NCBI GenBank assembly: GCA_028703035.1
Contig: JAQVNR010000001.1
Location: 1 to 51,925, forward strand
Length of the DNA: 51,925 nucleotides
Origin: Bacilli bacterium
GTDB lineage: Bacteria; Bacillota_I; Bacilli_A; RF39; UBA660
Direction: 5' to 3'
Shown: positions 31,897 to 40,705 of the stretch, piece by piece
How the letters are laid out: each line of letters opens with the position of its first letter
Position numbering within the stretch: the first letter of the stretch is position 1
The notes under the pieces: model-generated
Told to the model about the DNA's origin: nothing
What the model saw: the letters and a program-made list of their open reading frames with translations, nothing else
Database searches by the model: none
Program-made: the position numbers and the translations under genes

Positions 31897-34635
31897 TTAA
31901 CAATTTTCTTTAACTTGACGAGTTAAAGTTTTAGATGAACCTACTTGCTTGTTAGTTATAATATGGGTTATATTATATTCTTCATCACCTAAAGAGCGAC
32001 AATTAATCTGCATATTTAGGCTGTCTTCACAAGAGTTTGTAATAGTAATATAATCACTATTTGTAATATCAATGCCGTTTTCTGTAACTTTAACTAAATT
32101 ACTATTATTAAGACGATCAGTAAATTCTTTAACTGTTAAGCAACTTCCTCCTTGCAAACTTGCTTGCCATCCTGTAGTTTCAGCTTCGGGGACATTAGCT
32201 GTAGCTTGAACTTCAACACCATTGCTCATATTTGCTTTAAATATTGAGTAGCTTGATTTAACAATAAACTTCGATCCCACAGGTATCGTGCCAGTATATT
32301 TAAAAGTTGTATTTGATGTCCAACCCAAGTCAGTTGTGGCAGTGCCGGTATTTAAATAGACTTGATAGCCGATTGAGCCAATGTTTGCAATGTTGTATTC
32401 GTAACGTCTATTCAAATATTTAGTAGCCCTTTTTCCATATCCTTCATTAAAATAATCAGTTAAATATAAAGAACTTATTGCATCTGGAGTAGGGATTCCT
32501 GACCAGTTTAAAGTTGTAGTGCCTCCACTGTTTTCAATTTTTAGATTTGTTGGATTTTCTAGTTTAGAAAAGCGAAATGAGACTTCAGATGGAGCAGTGC
32601 CTTTTCTAAAATATTCAACACTCTTTAACTTAGCAGGTGTATATTCACTAGCAAGCTTTAAAGGATTTGTTTCCAGTTCAATAGTTGCAGTTACAACACT
32701 TGATGGTTGTTTAAATCTTGAATTAGTCTCTAAAATACCAGCAGTTAGAAGTCTTGAAACGACTCTTCTTGCCCCAGATCCAACCGAGTTAGTCAAATAA
32801 TACTCTTTGGTGGCAATATCTTTGTAGCCAATCCAAGTTGTACAAACATAATCAGGTGAATATACTATTTGCCATGAGTCTCCAATAACATCACCTTTTA
32901 AACCAAGAGATTTAATATGGGCTCTATCAACACTAGATGTTCCAGTTTTACTAGCAACGTCTGTGCCACTTTTTGAACCAGCTCCGATATCACCATTAGT
33001 AACAGCAAATCTTAATATCATATTTATCATGTAAGCGGTTGAATCTTTCATTACCGTTCTTTTTTCAGGAGTAACCGTATAAACTTCTCCAGTATCAACA
33101 AATTCTACTTTAGTAAATGAATGAGGTTCAATATAAATTCCTCCTCTAGCAAAAGTAGCATAAGCAGCGGCTATATCAAGGGGACTTTCACCAGTATAAC
33201 CTCCGATACTATGTGACTCATTAATAAAATCATTAGAATCATATTCAGGATGTAAGTTAAGACCAGTAACAAATTCATTTATTTGTTTATTAGGAATTGC
33301 TTGGAATGTTTGCAGGGCTGTTGTATTTCTTGAGGCCGCTAAAGCAGTTTTAATCGTCATTATACCTTTATAACCACCATCCCAGTTTTTAACGTTGCCA
33401 CCGCCACTATAGCCATGAACATCATCAATTGCCATTTGCCCAGTTCCCCAGTTTAAATACTCGATTGCAGGACCATAGTCAAATAAAGGTTTGGCAGTAG
33501 AACCAGGATGTCTTTCAGTCTGGGTCGCAAAGTTCCAACTTAGTTTAGATTGTTTATTACGTCCTGCCCCAACAGCCACAATACTACCGGTTTCAACATC
33601 AATGACGGCAATTCCTGTTTGAATCATTTCATTTGGCCAATTATAGCTGGTGCCATCATTAATATTATTAATAACTTCTTGCTTTTCTTTAATAAAGGTT
33701 GAATTGATTTTCATAGCTACTAAATAAGGATCTTGCTTAGTTCTTTCTCTAACCTCAGCAATTATTGTATCAATCATTCCTTGGTTACGCATTGCTGATG
33801 ATTCAGCTTTAATTAAAAGTGATTCAACGGAAATATTTTTAGCTATTTCATATTCTTCATCAGTAATATAACCATGTTTACTCATTAAATTTAATACTTG
33901 GTTACGTCTGTTTTCGGCTTTTTCCGGATGACTAAATGGATCAAAAGCATCTGGTGCTTGAAATAGTCCAGCAATAACAGCTGCTTCCGTTAAAGAAACT
34001 TCGCCAATATTTTTCCCGAAATATGCTTGAGCAGCTTGTTCAATTCCATAAGTACCTGCTCCTAAATAGGGAATATTAACATAAAATTCAATTATTTGTT
34101 CTTTAGTATATTTTTTTTCAATTTTAAAGACTGCCATATAAATATCAGTAAATTTACGAATTATTCCTTTAATACCACTTGCGATATCATCAGTAAATGT
34201 TTGCTTCACAACTTGCATTGTTAAAGTTGATGCACCACCTGCCTCGCTGTTTCCTAAAACTTGACTAACAGATGCTTTTAAAAATCTAGCTAAGTCTATT
34301 CCACTATGTTCCATAAATCTAGAATCTTCTGTTGCTAAAAGTGCGTCAATAAAAACTTCTGGAAGTTCATCATAAGAAACTTTTTCCCGGTTTTTATCAC
34401 CAACTCTAGCCATTTCCTCGCCATCTGCATAATAAATAATTGAGGCATCCGATGCATATAAGCCTTCCTCAGTAAAATTAGGGGCGCTTATTACAATGTA
34501 CATAAAGAAAACTATGGCTAAAAACACTATCGCAATTAGACCTAGCATACATATAATTAAAACCTTTTCTCCTAAACTACTTTTCTTGAATTTAGATTTA
34601 GCTTTTTCCATTTTGCTTTTTATTTTATTTTTCAT
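31897..34635 (-). CDS. ponA: class A penicillin-binding protein (PBP1A-like)
   Basis: A 912-residue bifunctional cell-wall enzyme. A cytoplasmic lysine-rich start and a membrane helix (VLIICMLGLIAIVFLAIVFF) lead to a glycosyltransferase-51 domain (LLATEDSRFMEHSGIDLARF, with the catalytic Glu of EDSRF, then GGASTLTMQVVKQTF, and the later KKYTKEQIIEFYVNIPYLG). The transpeptidase domain has the serine motif STAK (PGSTAK), an SRN motif and KTGT. A C-terminal extension of about 200 residues contains fibronectin-like or Ig-like strands and several cysteines (ending VKENC). It overlaps recU by 11 bases upstream, the classic recU-ponA order of Bacillus. Confidence 0.93.
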   Translation of the reverse strand: MKNKIKSKMEKAKSKFKKSSLGEKVLIICMLGLIAIVFLAIVFFMYIVISAPNFTEEGLYASDASIIYYADGEEMARVGDKNREKVSYDELPEVFIDALLATEDSRFMEHSGIDLARFLKASVSQVLGNSEAGGASTLTMQVVKQTFTDDIASGIKGIIRKFTDIYMAVFKIEKKYTKEQIIEFYVNIPYLGAGTYGIEQAAQAYFGKNIGEVSLTEAAVIAGLFQAPDAFDPFSHPEKAENRRNQVLNLMSKHGYITDEEYEIAKNISVESLLIKAESSAMRNQGMIDTIIAEVRERTKQDPYLVAMKINSTFIKEKQEVINNINDGTSYNWPNEMIQTGIAVIDVETGSIVAVGAGRNKQSKLSWNFATQTERHPGSTAKPLFDYGPAIEYLNWGTGQMAIDDVHGYSGGGNVKNWDGGYKGIMTIKTALAASRNTTALQTFQAIPNKQINEFVTGLNLHPEYDSNDFINESHSIGGYTGESPLDIAAAYATFARGGIYIEPHSFTKVEFVDTGEVYTVTPEKRTVMKDSTAYMINMILRFAVTNGDIGAGSKSGTDVASKTGTSSVDRAHIKSLGLKGDVIGDSWQIVYSPDYVCTTWIGYKDIATKEYYLTNSVGSGARRVVSRLLTAGILETNSRFKQPSSVVTATIELETNPLKLASEYTPAKLKSVEYFRKGTAPSEVSFRFSKLENPTNLKIENSGGTTTLNWSGIPTPDAISSLYLTDYFNEGYGKRATKYLNRRYEYNIANIGSIGYQVYLNTGTATTDLGWTSNTTFKYTGTIPVGSKFIVKSSYSIFKANMSNGVEVQATANVPEAETTGWQASLQGGSCLTVKEFTDRLNNSNLVKVTENGIDITNSDYITITNSCEDSLNMQINCRSLGDEEYNITHIITNKQVGSSKTLTRQVKENC

Positions 34636-35194
34636 ATCTTTCTCCTTTAAAATATAGTTTATTTACAATCTTTAAATAGTCTAAAGTAGGGTTATACTTA
34701 AGATCTATTTTTTCTCCTTTATTTTTTAGATATTCATAGGGAATGCTTTTTCTTTCATTTGCTTCTATAAACTCCATTAAAGATTCTCCTTTAAATAAAT
34801 AAATTTCATTATTAATTTCTATTATCAAAAAAGTAAGTCCATTATGTTTTAAAATATTTTTAATATGTCTAATTTGATGATTACTAATATTACTTAGAGG
34901 AAATGCTGTTTTAGAACGAGTACTTTTAGCATCAAAATCTAAATATTTACCTTTATATACTCCAACATAATCTAAACTAGACTTACTTTGTAGTTGACCT
35001 TTAGTTAAAACTTTATTTTTTTCATATGTTACTTTAGTTATTGTTACTGGAGTAGGTTTCTTATAAATAATGGCAATTTCGTTTATTTCATAATATTTAT
35101 TTGCTTCGTTTACAAGTGCTTCTAAATTCATACCTCGATTGGCATAATTAATATTTTTATTAAATTCTTTTTTTAGATTACCTGGATAGAGCAT
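34625..35194 (-). CDS. recU: Holliday junction resolvase RecU
   Basis: A 189-residue PD-(D/E)xK-type resolvase that cuts four-way junctions in recombination and chromosome segregation. It begins with NINYANRGMNLEALVNEANK, the RecU signature RG-xxLE, and has the catalytic stretch SSLDYVGVYKGKYLDFDAKS with Asp and the D-x-D-x-K-like FDAKST. The C-terminus FIEANERKSIPYEYLKNKG fits too. It is translationally coupled to the penicillin-binding protein gene downstream, as in Bacillus. Length is normal for the family. Confidence 0.92.
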   Translation of the reverse strand: MLYPGNLKKEFNKNINYANRGMNLEALVNEANKYYEINEIAIIYKKPTPVTITKVTYEKNKVLTKGQLQSKSSLDYVGVYKGKYLDFDAKSTRSKTAFPLSNISNHQIRHIKNILKHNGLTFLIIEINNEIYLFKGESLMEFIEANERKSIPYEYLKNKGEKIDLKYNPTLDYLKIVNKLYFKGERYEK

Positions 35195-35256
35195 GCCATC
35201 ACCTTTATCAATTATATAATAAACAAACCAAAAATTCTAGTTGCTACTCAATTTAT

Positions 35257-35285
35257 TTGCATTTTTTGACACATTTATATATAAT
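35257..35285 (+). promoter_or_regulatory. promoter of ysxC
   Basis: TTGCAT (35257-35262), 17-base spacer, TATAAT (35280-35285). A perfect TTGACA at 35266 is too close to the -10 to be the -35. Confidence 0.6.
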
Positions 35286-35305
35286 ACAGAGGTAAGGAAG
35301 ATTTT

Positions 35306-35911
35306 ATGAAAATAGATAATTCGATTTTAAGTGTAATTGCTGTAAGAATTAGCCAGTATCCTGAAGACAACAAACCTGAATTTTTATTAGTTGGTAGAAG
35401 TAATGTTGGTAAAAGTAGTTTTATTAATTCATTATTAGGTCGAAAAAACTATGCTAGAACCAGTAGTAAACCAGGTAAAACTCAAACTTTAAACTTTTAT
35501 TTATGTAATGATAATTTTTATTTAGTAGATGTACCAGGTTATGGTTATGCATCAGTTGATAAGGCGACTCAAAAAAAGTTTGGCTTAATGATTGAAGAAT
35601 ATTTAAAAAATAGAGTTAATTTAAAAAGAGTATTTATGATAATTGATGGCCGGATGAAAGCAACCGAAAACGATTTAATTATGTATAATTATTTAAAACA
35701 TTATGATATAAAAGTAACAGTAGTTGCTACTAAATATGATAAAATCAAACCAAAAGATCGTAATAAAACATTTAAAAGTGTTAAAAACAGTTTAAATTTA
35801 GTTGATGAAGATAATTTAGTATACTTTTCAAGTGTTACTAAAAAAGGCCGTGAAGAAATTTATGGAATTATTTCTAGCACTTTAAATGATGGAGATGCTA
35901 ATGGAAAATAA
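35306..35911 (+). CDS. ysxC: ribosome biogenesis GTPase YsxC/EngB
   Basis: A 201-residue single-domain GTPase needed for 50S assembly. G1 is GRSNVGKSSF near residue 28, G2 lies in ARTSSKPGKTQTLNFY, G3 is DVPGYGYA, G4 is TKYD and G5 SSVTKKG. It is the expected length. The AGAGGTAAGGAAG site precedes the ATG. Its stop overlaps the next gene, a type IV pilin-like protein, by 11 bases. Confidence 0.93.
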   Translation: MKIDNSILSVIAVRISQYPEDNKPEFLLVGRSNVGKSSFINSLLGRKNYARTSSKPGKTQTLNFYLCNDNFYLVDVPGYGYASVDKATQKKFGLMIEEYLKNRVNLKRVFMIIDGRMKATENDLIMYNYLKHYDIKVTVVATKYDKIKPKDRNKTFKSVKNSLNLVDEDNLVYFSSVTKKGREEIYGIISSTLNDGDANGK

Positions 35912-36350
35912 AAATGGTTTTACTTTAGTAGAAATACTTGCGGTAATTATTGTTTTGGGATTAGTTATGGCGGTATCAGTTCCCTCATCAATAACAATTG
36001 GTAATAAAATTAAAGATAAATTACTAAGTGATAAACTTGCTCTTGCTGAAAAATCGGCTGTCTTATGGGGGCAAGATAACCGAAGCTGTTTTTCTGGTAG
36101 TGGGTGCTTAGAATACCCTGAGACAATGGATAGTGTTTGCTCACTTAGCGGTGATTTAAAAACTTGTTATATAACTTTAGAAATGCTTGCTGAAGATGAG
36201 TACTATGATTATGATAATGAAAGCAAGATTGAAAATCCTAAAGATTCAGAAAAATGCTTAAATAATTATATTATAAATTTAACTTATAATAAAAAAAATA
36301 AATCATTTAAAACAACTATGGATTTAGATAATCAAGATTCATCATGTTAA
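35901..36350 (+). CDS. type IV prepilin-like protein
   Basis: A 149-residue protein starting MENKNGFTLVEILAVIIVLG, a class III prepilin cleavage site: G-F-T-L-V-E with the conserved Glu at mature position 5 and the N-methylated Phe at position 1, followed by a hydrophobic helix of about 20 residues. The remaining part has four cysteines in pairs (CFSGSGC, CSLSGDLKTC), giving two likely disulphides. It is a pilin or pseudopilin, for example of a competence or type II secretion system. No peptidase or other pilus gene is near, so the machine must be encoded elsewhere. The start at 35901 is chosen by SD GGAG and the FTLVE position; it overlaps ysxC. Confidence 0.75.
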   Translation: MENKNGFTLVEILAVIIVLGLVMAVSVPSSITIGNKIKDKLLSDKLALAEKSAVLWGQDNRSCFSGSGCLEYPETMDSVCSLSGDLKTCYITLEMLAEDEYYDYDNESKIENPKDSEKCLNNYIINLTYNKKNKSFKTTMDLDNQDSSC

Positions 36351-36442
36351 AAGTATAGTATTTGGATTCTAAATGTGGTATATTATTTATGCAGTTAGTT
36401 ATTGTTTTATAATTAATTGTTTAATATTACATATAATATTAA

Positions 36443-36451
36443 TGCTACACT
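36443..36451 (+). promoter_or_regulatory. extended -10 promoter of the toxI RNA
   Basis: TGcTACACT at 36443-36451. Transcription would start near 36458, precisely at the edge of the repeat array. No convincing -35. Confidence 0.45.
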
Positions 36452-36457
36452 ATGTAG

Positions 36458-36580
36458 TTCTAAAAAAGCGAGTGAAGCCAGCTCTATAAATGGCAGCTAA
36501 AAAAGTGAGTGAAGCCAGCTCTATAAATGGCAACTAAAAAAGTGAGTGAAGCCAGCTCTATAAATGGCAGCTAAAAAAGT
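36458..36580 (+). ncRNA. ToxI-type RNA antitoxin: three 37-nt tandem repeats
   Basis: Three 37-nt units (36460-36496, 36497-36533, 36534-36570) and a 10-nt partial fourth, directly after an extended -10 and before a terminator. Units differ at two sites (GCGAG/GTGAG; GGCAG/GGCAA). Each has GCCA...TGGC and AGCT palindromic blocks that could make a pseudoknot-like fold. Tandem repeats of about 35-37 nt, then a terminator, then an AbiQ/ToxN gene are the signature of type III toxin-antitoxin systems, where each RNA unit binds and inhibits one toxin molecule. Identified by context with toxN at 36653. The units also contain 15-codon ORFs, which I take as coincidental. Confidence 0.85.
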
Positions 36581-36612
36581 AAGATTAGAGAGCAACCTCT
36601 AATCTTTTCTTT
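36581..36612 (+). terminator. terminator between toxI and toxN
   Basis: AAGATTAGAG (36581-36590) with CTCTAATCTT (36597-36606), then TTCTTTTT. In type III systems such a leaky terminator sets the RNA-to-toxin ratio. Confidence 0.8.
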
Positions 36613-36652
36613 TTATTAAAAATATTGTATAATTATAAGTGGTGATTTAATA

Positions 36653-37162
36653 ATGTATAAAACCTTTAAAATAGTAAAAATTAATTCTGATTATTGTGAT
36701 TATCTAAGAAATTTTGATAATAAAGTACCTTTTAATGCTGGTAAAAAAGAATTGCGACCATTTATTGGTGTGTTGTTCATGATTGAAAAGTTTGAATATT
36801 TTGCTCCACTTGCTAGCCCAAAGCCAAAACACAAAAAATTAAAAAACACTATAGATTTATTAAAAATAGAAGATGGTATTTATGGGGTTATCAATTTTAA
36901 TAATATGCTTCCAGTTGCTAAAGGTAATTATCAAGAGTTTGATTTAAATAAAAACACAAGCAATAAAGAAGAAATGTTTAGAATAGAATTATTAAGAAAT
37001 CAATTACGATTTTTAACTGCAAATAGAACTGATGTATTAACAAAATCAAAGATATTATATAAACTTTATAAAAACAAAAAATTACCTAAAAATGTAGAAG
37101 ACAGATGTTGTAATTTTATGTTGCTTGAAAAGAAATGTAAAGAATATAATAAATTATGTTAA
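36653..37162 (+). CDS. toxN: ToxN/AbiQ-family endoribonuclease toxin (type III TA)
   Basis: A 169-residue type III toxin, an endoribonuclease that is held inactive by its RNA antitoxin. Recognisable are the N-terminal strand YKTFKIVKINSDYCDYLR, then RPFIGVLFMIEKFEYFAPL, ASPKPKHKKLKN (a conserved SSPKPKH-type basic loop) and DGIYGVINFNNMLPV, typical of AbiQ/ToxN. Length matches the family (about 170). Upstream lies the repeat RNA and its terminator. A TATAAT at 36628 and a GGTGAT site might allow some independent expression. Such systems often act in phage defence by abortive infection. All expected regions are present, so it may be active. Confidence 0.88.
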   Translation: MYKTFKIVKINSDYCDYLRNFDNKVPFNAGKKELRPFIGVLFMIEKFEYFAPLASPKPKHKKLKNTIDLLKIEDGIYGVINFNNMLPVAKGNYQEFDLNKNTSNKEEMFRIELLRNQLRFLTANRTDVLTKSKILYKLYKNKKLPKNVEDRCCNFMLLEKKCKEYNKLC

Positions 37163-37190
37163 AATTTAAATAGAAAATGGAGGGAAATAG

Positions 37191-38501
37191 ATGAGAAAAA
37201 CTGTCTGTTTAATAGGTAGGCCTAATACTGGCAAATCCAGTTTATTTAACCGCTTAATTAAAGAAAAAAGATCAATAATTGATGATGAGGCAGGCATTAC
37301 AAGAGATCGAATATATGGAATAGTTAATTATGAAGATAAAAGTTTTCATTTAATCGATACCGGAGGGATTGATTTAGCAGACGCGGACTTTAGTCATAAT
37401 ATTAAAATGCAAGCTGAACTAGCAATTGATGAATCTGATGTAATAGTTTTTGTAATTGAAGGAAGATCATCACTTACTAGTAATGATTTAGAGATTGCTA
37501 GCCTCTTAAGAAAAAGTAATAAAAAAATTATAGTTGCTGTTAACAAACTAGATGATAAGGCTCATGATAAAGAAATATATAATTATTTTGAATTAGGTTT
37601 TGATGCATATATTCCTGTATCGGCCGAACATAATAGGGGAATAAAAGAATTACTTACAGAGATAACTAAAGATTTTAATGATTATTTAATAAAAGAAGAT
37701 GAATCTATTTTAAAATTTAGTATTATTGGTAGACCAAATGTTGGGAAAAGTTCTTTAATAAATGCTCTTCTTAATGAAGATAGAGTAATTGTTTCTGATA
37801 TACCAGGAACAACTAGAGATGCTGTTGATACTCGTTTTTCTTATGAAAAAAATGATTATATAGTAATAGATACGGCTGGGATGCGAAAAAAAGGCAGAAT
37901 ATATTACAACATCGAAAAATATAGTTTAATAAGAAGCTTAAAAGCAATTGATAGATCAGATGTCTGCGCGATCATAATTAATGCTGAAGAAGGTATAATT
38001 GAACATGATAAACATATTGCTGGCTACGCACTGGACGCAGGTAAAGCAGTTGTTCTAGTTGTTAATAAGTGGGATAAAATTGATAATAAAGATAAAGCGA
38101 TGAAACAGTGGACTAAAAATATTCGGGATAACTTTCAGTTCATGCCTTATGCAAATATTGTATTTTTATCTGCCTTAGAAAAAAAGCGAATTCATACTTT
38201 AATGCCTGAGGTTATAAAAGCATACGCATCAGCTACTAAAGAAGTTAAAACTTCAGTTTTAAATGACTGCATTAGAGAAGCGGCGCTTCTTCATCCAGCT
38301 CCGAGTTATAAATCACAAAGGCTTAAAATATATTTTGTCCATCAAGCTGGAACTAAACCACCAAAGTTTGAGTTTTCAGTCAATAATAAAAAACTAGTTC
38401 ATTTTAGTTATGCAAGATATTTAGAAAACAAAATAAGAGAATCATTTGATTTTACTGGAACCCCAATAATTATTAAATTTTCAAATCGAGGTGAGAAATA
38501 A
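37191..38501 (+). CDS. der: ribosome-associated double GTPase Der (EngA)
   Basis: A 436-residue GTPase with two tandem G domains and a C-terminal KH-like domain, needed for 50S assembly. First G1 is GRPNTGKSS near residue 8, with G3 DTGG and G4 NKLDD; second G1 is GRPNVGKSS near residue 182, with DTAG and NKWD. The KH-like end is LKIYFVHQAGTKPPKFEFSV and FTGTPIIIKF. An ATGGAGGG site precedes the ATG. The stop TAATG overlaps the start of the next membrane protein, opening a run of closely packed genes to ddl. Confidence 0.95.
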   Translation: MRKTVCLIGRPNTGKSSLFNRLIKEKRSIIDDEAGITRDRIYGIVNYEDKSFHLIDTGGIDLADADFSHNIKMQAELAIDESDVIVFVIEGRSSLTSNDLEIASLLRKSNKKIIVAVNKLDDKAHDKEIYNYFELGFDAYIPVSAEHNRGIKELLTEITKDFNDYLIKEDESILKFSIIGRPNVGKSSLINALLNEDRVIVSDIPGTTRDAVDTRFSYEKNDYIVIDTAGMRKKGRIYYNIEKYSLIRSLKAIDRSDVCAIIINAEEGIIEHDKHIAGYALDAGKAVVLVVNKWDKIDNKDKAMKQWTKNIRDNFQFMPYANIVFLSALEKKRIHTLMPEVIKAYASATKEVKTSVLNDCIREAALLHPAPSYKSQRLKIYFVHQAGTKPPKFEFSVNNKKLVHFSYARYLENKIRESFDFTGTPIIIKFSNRGEK

Positions 38502-39367
38502 TGGAGAAAAAGACTATCATTACAATAATTCTAGCACTTTTATCAGTATTTATATTAGGTTTGATTTTATGTTATGTTTATAAACTAGAATCAGAGATTA
38601 TATTTACAGCAACTGTTAAAGAAGTAAACCAATCTAACTATATTATTACTCCTGAATCAGAAGATTTACCAAACTTAATTAGTATTGAGCTAGATAAAGA
38701 ATATAATGTTGGTGATCTTATTGAAATTAAAGCATCTAATATGATGCTAGAAACTTACCCAGTTACGATGAAAGCTATATCTCATAAATTAATTAAAAAA
38801 AATGCTATAGAAACTGATGCAACTACTACTGAAATTATCAAGCCACCTGAATCTTTTGGAGAAGAGGAAAATATTATAGAAAATGATATTGTTCAAATAG
38901 AAGAAGCAATAATCAGTGATTTTTCTAATTATATAAATGCGGTTAACAATTATGAAACAAATCCTGATTCTAAAACTAGGGCTAAGAATCATTTTATTAA
39001 AGTGGTAGATTTTATTTTTTATGATACTGAGATATCCGGTTATAAATTTATGGATTTGACAAATAAAGGTAAACTTAAAGTAATAAAACTTGCTCTTGAA
39101 TTAGATAATGTTATTAATAATAAATTTCCAAATTATAAAAGTGAACTAGAGGCAAAATACATAAACATGAAAGGTAAACTTGTTTCTTTATATTTAGACA
39201 AAACATATGAATTATGTCAAAATAATGATTTAGTTTGTAGTGAAGCTAAAGCTAATTTTTTAGTTTTAAAGAAAAACTTAAACCTTACTTGGTCATTTAT
39301 TACTAGTATTGGTGAAAAAAGTGTAAAGGAACTTCAAAATTGGTATGAAATCTTTAGTGGAAAATAA
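38501..39367 (+). CDS. hypothetical protein with N-terminal membrane helix
   Basis: A 288-residue protein with a signal-anchor (IITIILALLSVFILGLILCY, residues 5-24), an OB-like strand section (EIIFTATVKEVNQSNYIITP, EYNVGDLIEIKAS), an acidic linker and a helical C-terminal half (YKSELEAKYINMKGKLVSLY, LKKNLNLTWSFITSIGEKSV). No family is recognised. The ATG overlaps the der stop and the end overlaps the metallopeptidase gene by 23 bases, so it is translated as part of the operon. It is probably exposed outside the membrane. Confidence 0.6.
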   Translation: MEKKTIITIILALLSVFILGLILCYVYKLESEIIFTATVKEVNQSNYIITPESEDLPNLISIELDKEYNVGDLIEIKASNMMLETYPVTMKAISHKLIKKNAIETDATTTEIIKPPESFGEEENIIENDIVQIEEAIISDFSNYINAVNNYETNPDSKTRAKNHFIKVVDFIFYDTEISGYKFMDLTNKGKLKVIKLALELDNVINNKFPNYKSELEAKYINMKGKLVSLYLDKTYELCQNNDLVCSEAKANFLVLKKNLNLTWSFITSIGEKSVKELQNWYEIFSGK

Positions 39368-39986
39368 AATATATTTAAATAACCAAGAATATATTTATAT
39401 AATAACTAGGAAGAAAATAAAAAATATTTATTTTCGGGTTAAAGAAGATTTGAAAATTCATGTAAGTGCTAATCAATTAATAAGTACTAGTAAAATAGAA
39501 AAATTATTACAAGAAAATACTAAAACTATTGAAAAATTTTACTTAAATCAAATAAATAAAATTGATGATGATATTAAATTTTTAGGCAATTCTTTAAATT
39601 ATATATATCAAAATAGTAGCCCATATCTAGATAATAATAATATATTTGGAAGGTCCAAAGAAGAGTGTCAAGAATATATTTACACCCTAGCGCCTAATAT
39701 ATTTACTAGTAGATTAAATCAAATAAGACAGCAGTTTACTGATTTACCAGAATTTACTTTAAAAGTGCGGAAGATGAAAAGTAAATGGGGAGTATGTAAT
39801 AAAAATAGTATGAGTATTACCTTAAATACTGTGCTTATTACTAAAGATATTCATTTAATTGATTATGTTATAATTCATGAATTATGTCATTTTAAACATA
39901 TGAATCACTCAAAGGAATACTGGGATTATGTTTCAAAATTTTATCCCTATTATAAAAAAGCTAGAAAGGAACTTATTTATTTATGA
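39345..39986 (+). CDS. YgjP-type (M48-like) metallopeptidase domain protein
   Basis: A 213-residue protein of the YgjP/DUF45 family. The zinc-binding motif is VIIHELCHFKHMNHSKEYWD, that is HExxH with a third histidine in MNHS. Just before it stands KSKWGVCNKNSMSITLNTVL, where the conserved RWGSC box is KWGVC. These proteins are small, soluble and of unknown substrate. It overlaps the upstream membrane protein by 23 bases and the downstream rRNA methyltransferase by four, and a GGAACTTCA site precedes it. Functional call is reliable at the family level only. Confidence 0.82.
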   Translation: MKSLVENKIYLNNQEYIYIITRKKIKNIYFRVKEDLKIHVSANQLISTSKIEKLLQENTKTIEKFYLNQINKIDDDIKFLGNSLNYIYQNSSPYLDNNNIFGRSKEECQEYIYTLAPNIFTSRLNQIRQQFTDLPEFTLKVRKMKSKWGVCNKNSMSITLNTVLITKDIHLIDYVIIHELCHFKHMNHSKEYWDYVSKFYPYYKKARKELIYL

Positions 39987-40705
39987 TTGAATCACTCCAA
40001 AACGATAAAATAAAAAAGTATACGAAATTAAATGATAAAAAATATCGTGATGAGACGAATATGTTTATTGCCCCAGGCAAGCATTTAGTTAATGAAGCTT
40101 TGAAAAGGGGTATAGTTGTGGAAGTATTTTTACTTTTTGGTGAGGCAAATATTTATGGAGAAGTAACTTTTACTAATAGTGAAGTTTTAAAAAAATTATC
40201 GCACCTAACAAGCGCTCCTAAAGTTTTAGCAATCTGTAAAAAAATAACCCCCGCCGAAATCAAAGGTAATATTCTTATTTTAGATAATATCAGTGACCCC
40301 GGTAATTTAGGAACAATTATTAGATCCGCTATCTGCTTTAACTATGAAACACTTATATTAAGCCCTAATACAGTTGATGTTTATAACCCTAAAGTAATAA
40401 GAGCAACTGAAGGAATGCTTTTTAATATAAATGTAATAATTAAAGACATCTTAGAAGTAATTCCTATTTTAAAAAAAGATAATTATTTAATTTACAGCAC
40501 TGATTTAAAAAAAGAAAGTAATGAAATACTTAAGACTAAACACGCTTTAATTATTGGAAGTGAAGCAAATGGAATCAAACCGGAAATATTAAAACTTTGC
40601 CACAAAAATATTAAAATAAAAATGAACCCCAAATGTGAAAGTTTAAATGCAGCAGTAGCAGCTAGTATTTTAATGCATAAATTAAATGGAGGCGAAGTTT
40701 TATAA
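39983..40705 (+). CDS. SpoU/TrmH-family RNA 2'-O-methyltransferase
   Basis: A 240-residue SPOUT methyltransferase, in type like RlmB/YsgA, which methylate 2'-OH in rRNA or tRNA. N-terminal substrate-binding part (NDKKYRDETNMFIAPGKHLV) is followed by the SPOUT knot: LILDNISDPGNLGTIIRSAI (motif 1), NPKVIRATEGMLF, HALIIGSEANGIKPEI (motif 2) and CESLNAAVAASILMHKL (motif 3). The specific target is unknown. The end ...GEVL and TAA overlaps the apparent start of the hydrolase gene; an SD GGAGG within its last codons would serve that gene. Confidence 0.88.
   Translation: MIESLQNDKIKKYTKLNDKKYRDETNMFIAPGKHLVNEALKRGIVVEVFLLFGEANIYGEVTFTNSEVLKKLSHLTSAPKVLAICKKITPAEIKGNILILDNISDPGNLGTIIRSAICFNYETLILSPNTVDVYNPKVIRATEGMLFNINVIIKDILEVIPILKKDNYLIYSTDLKKESNEILKTKHALIIGSEANGIKPEILKLCHKNIKIKMNPKCESLNAAVAASILMHKLNGGEVL

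Noticed and set aside
35266..35271. Perfect TTGACA before ysxC
   Set aside because: Only eight bases from TATAAT, too close to act as its -35; TTGCAT at 35257 has the right spacing.
36490..36571. Tandem 15-codon ORFs (MAAKKVSEASS type) within the repeats
   Set aside because: No SD before any of them and the 37-nt period does not keep frame; better explained as RNA repeats.
36460..36580. CRISPR array
   Set aside because: The repeats are directly tandem without spacers and sit before a terminator and toxN, so they are the RNA antitoxin.
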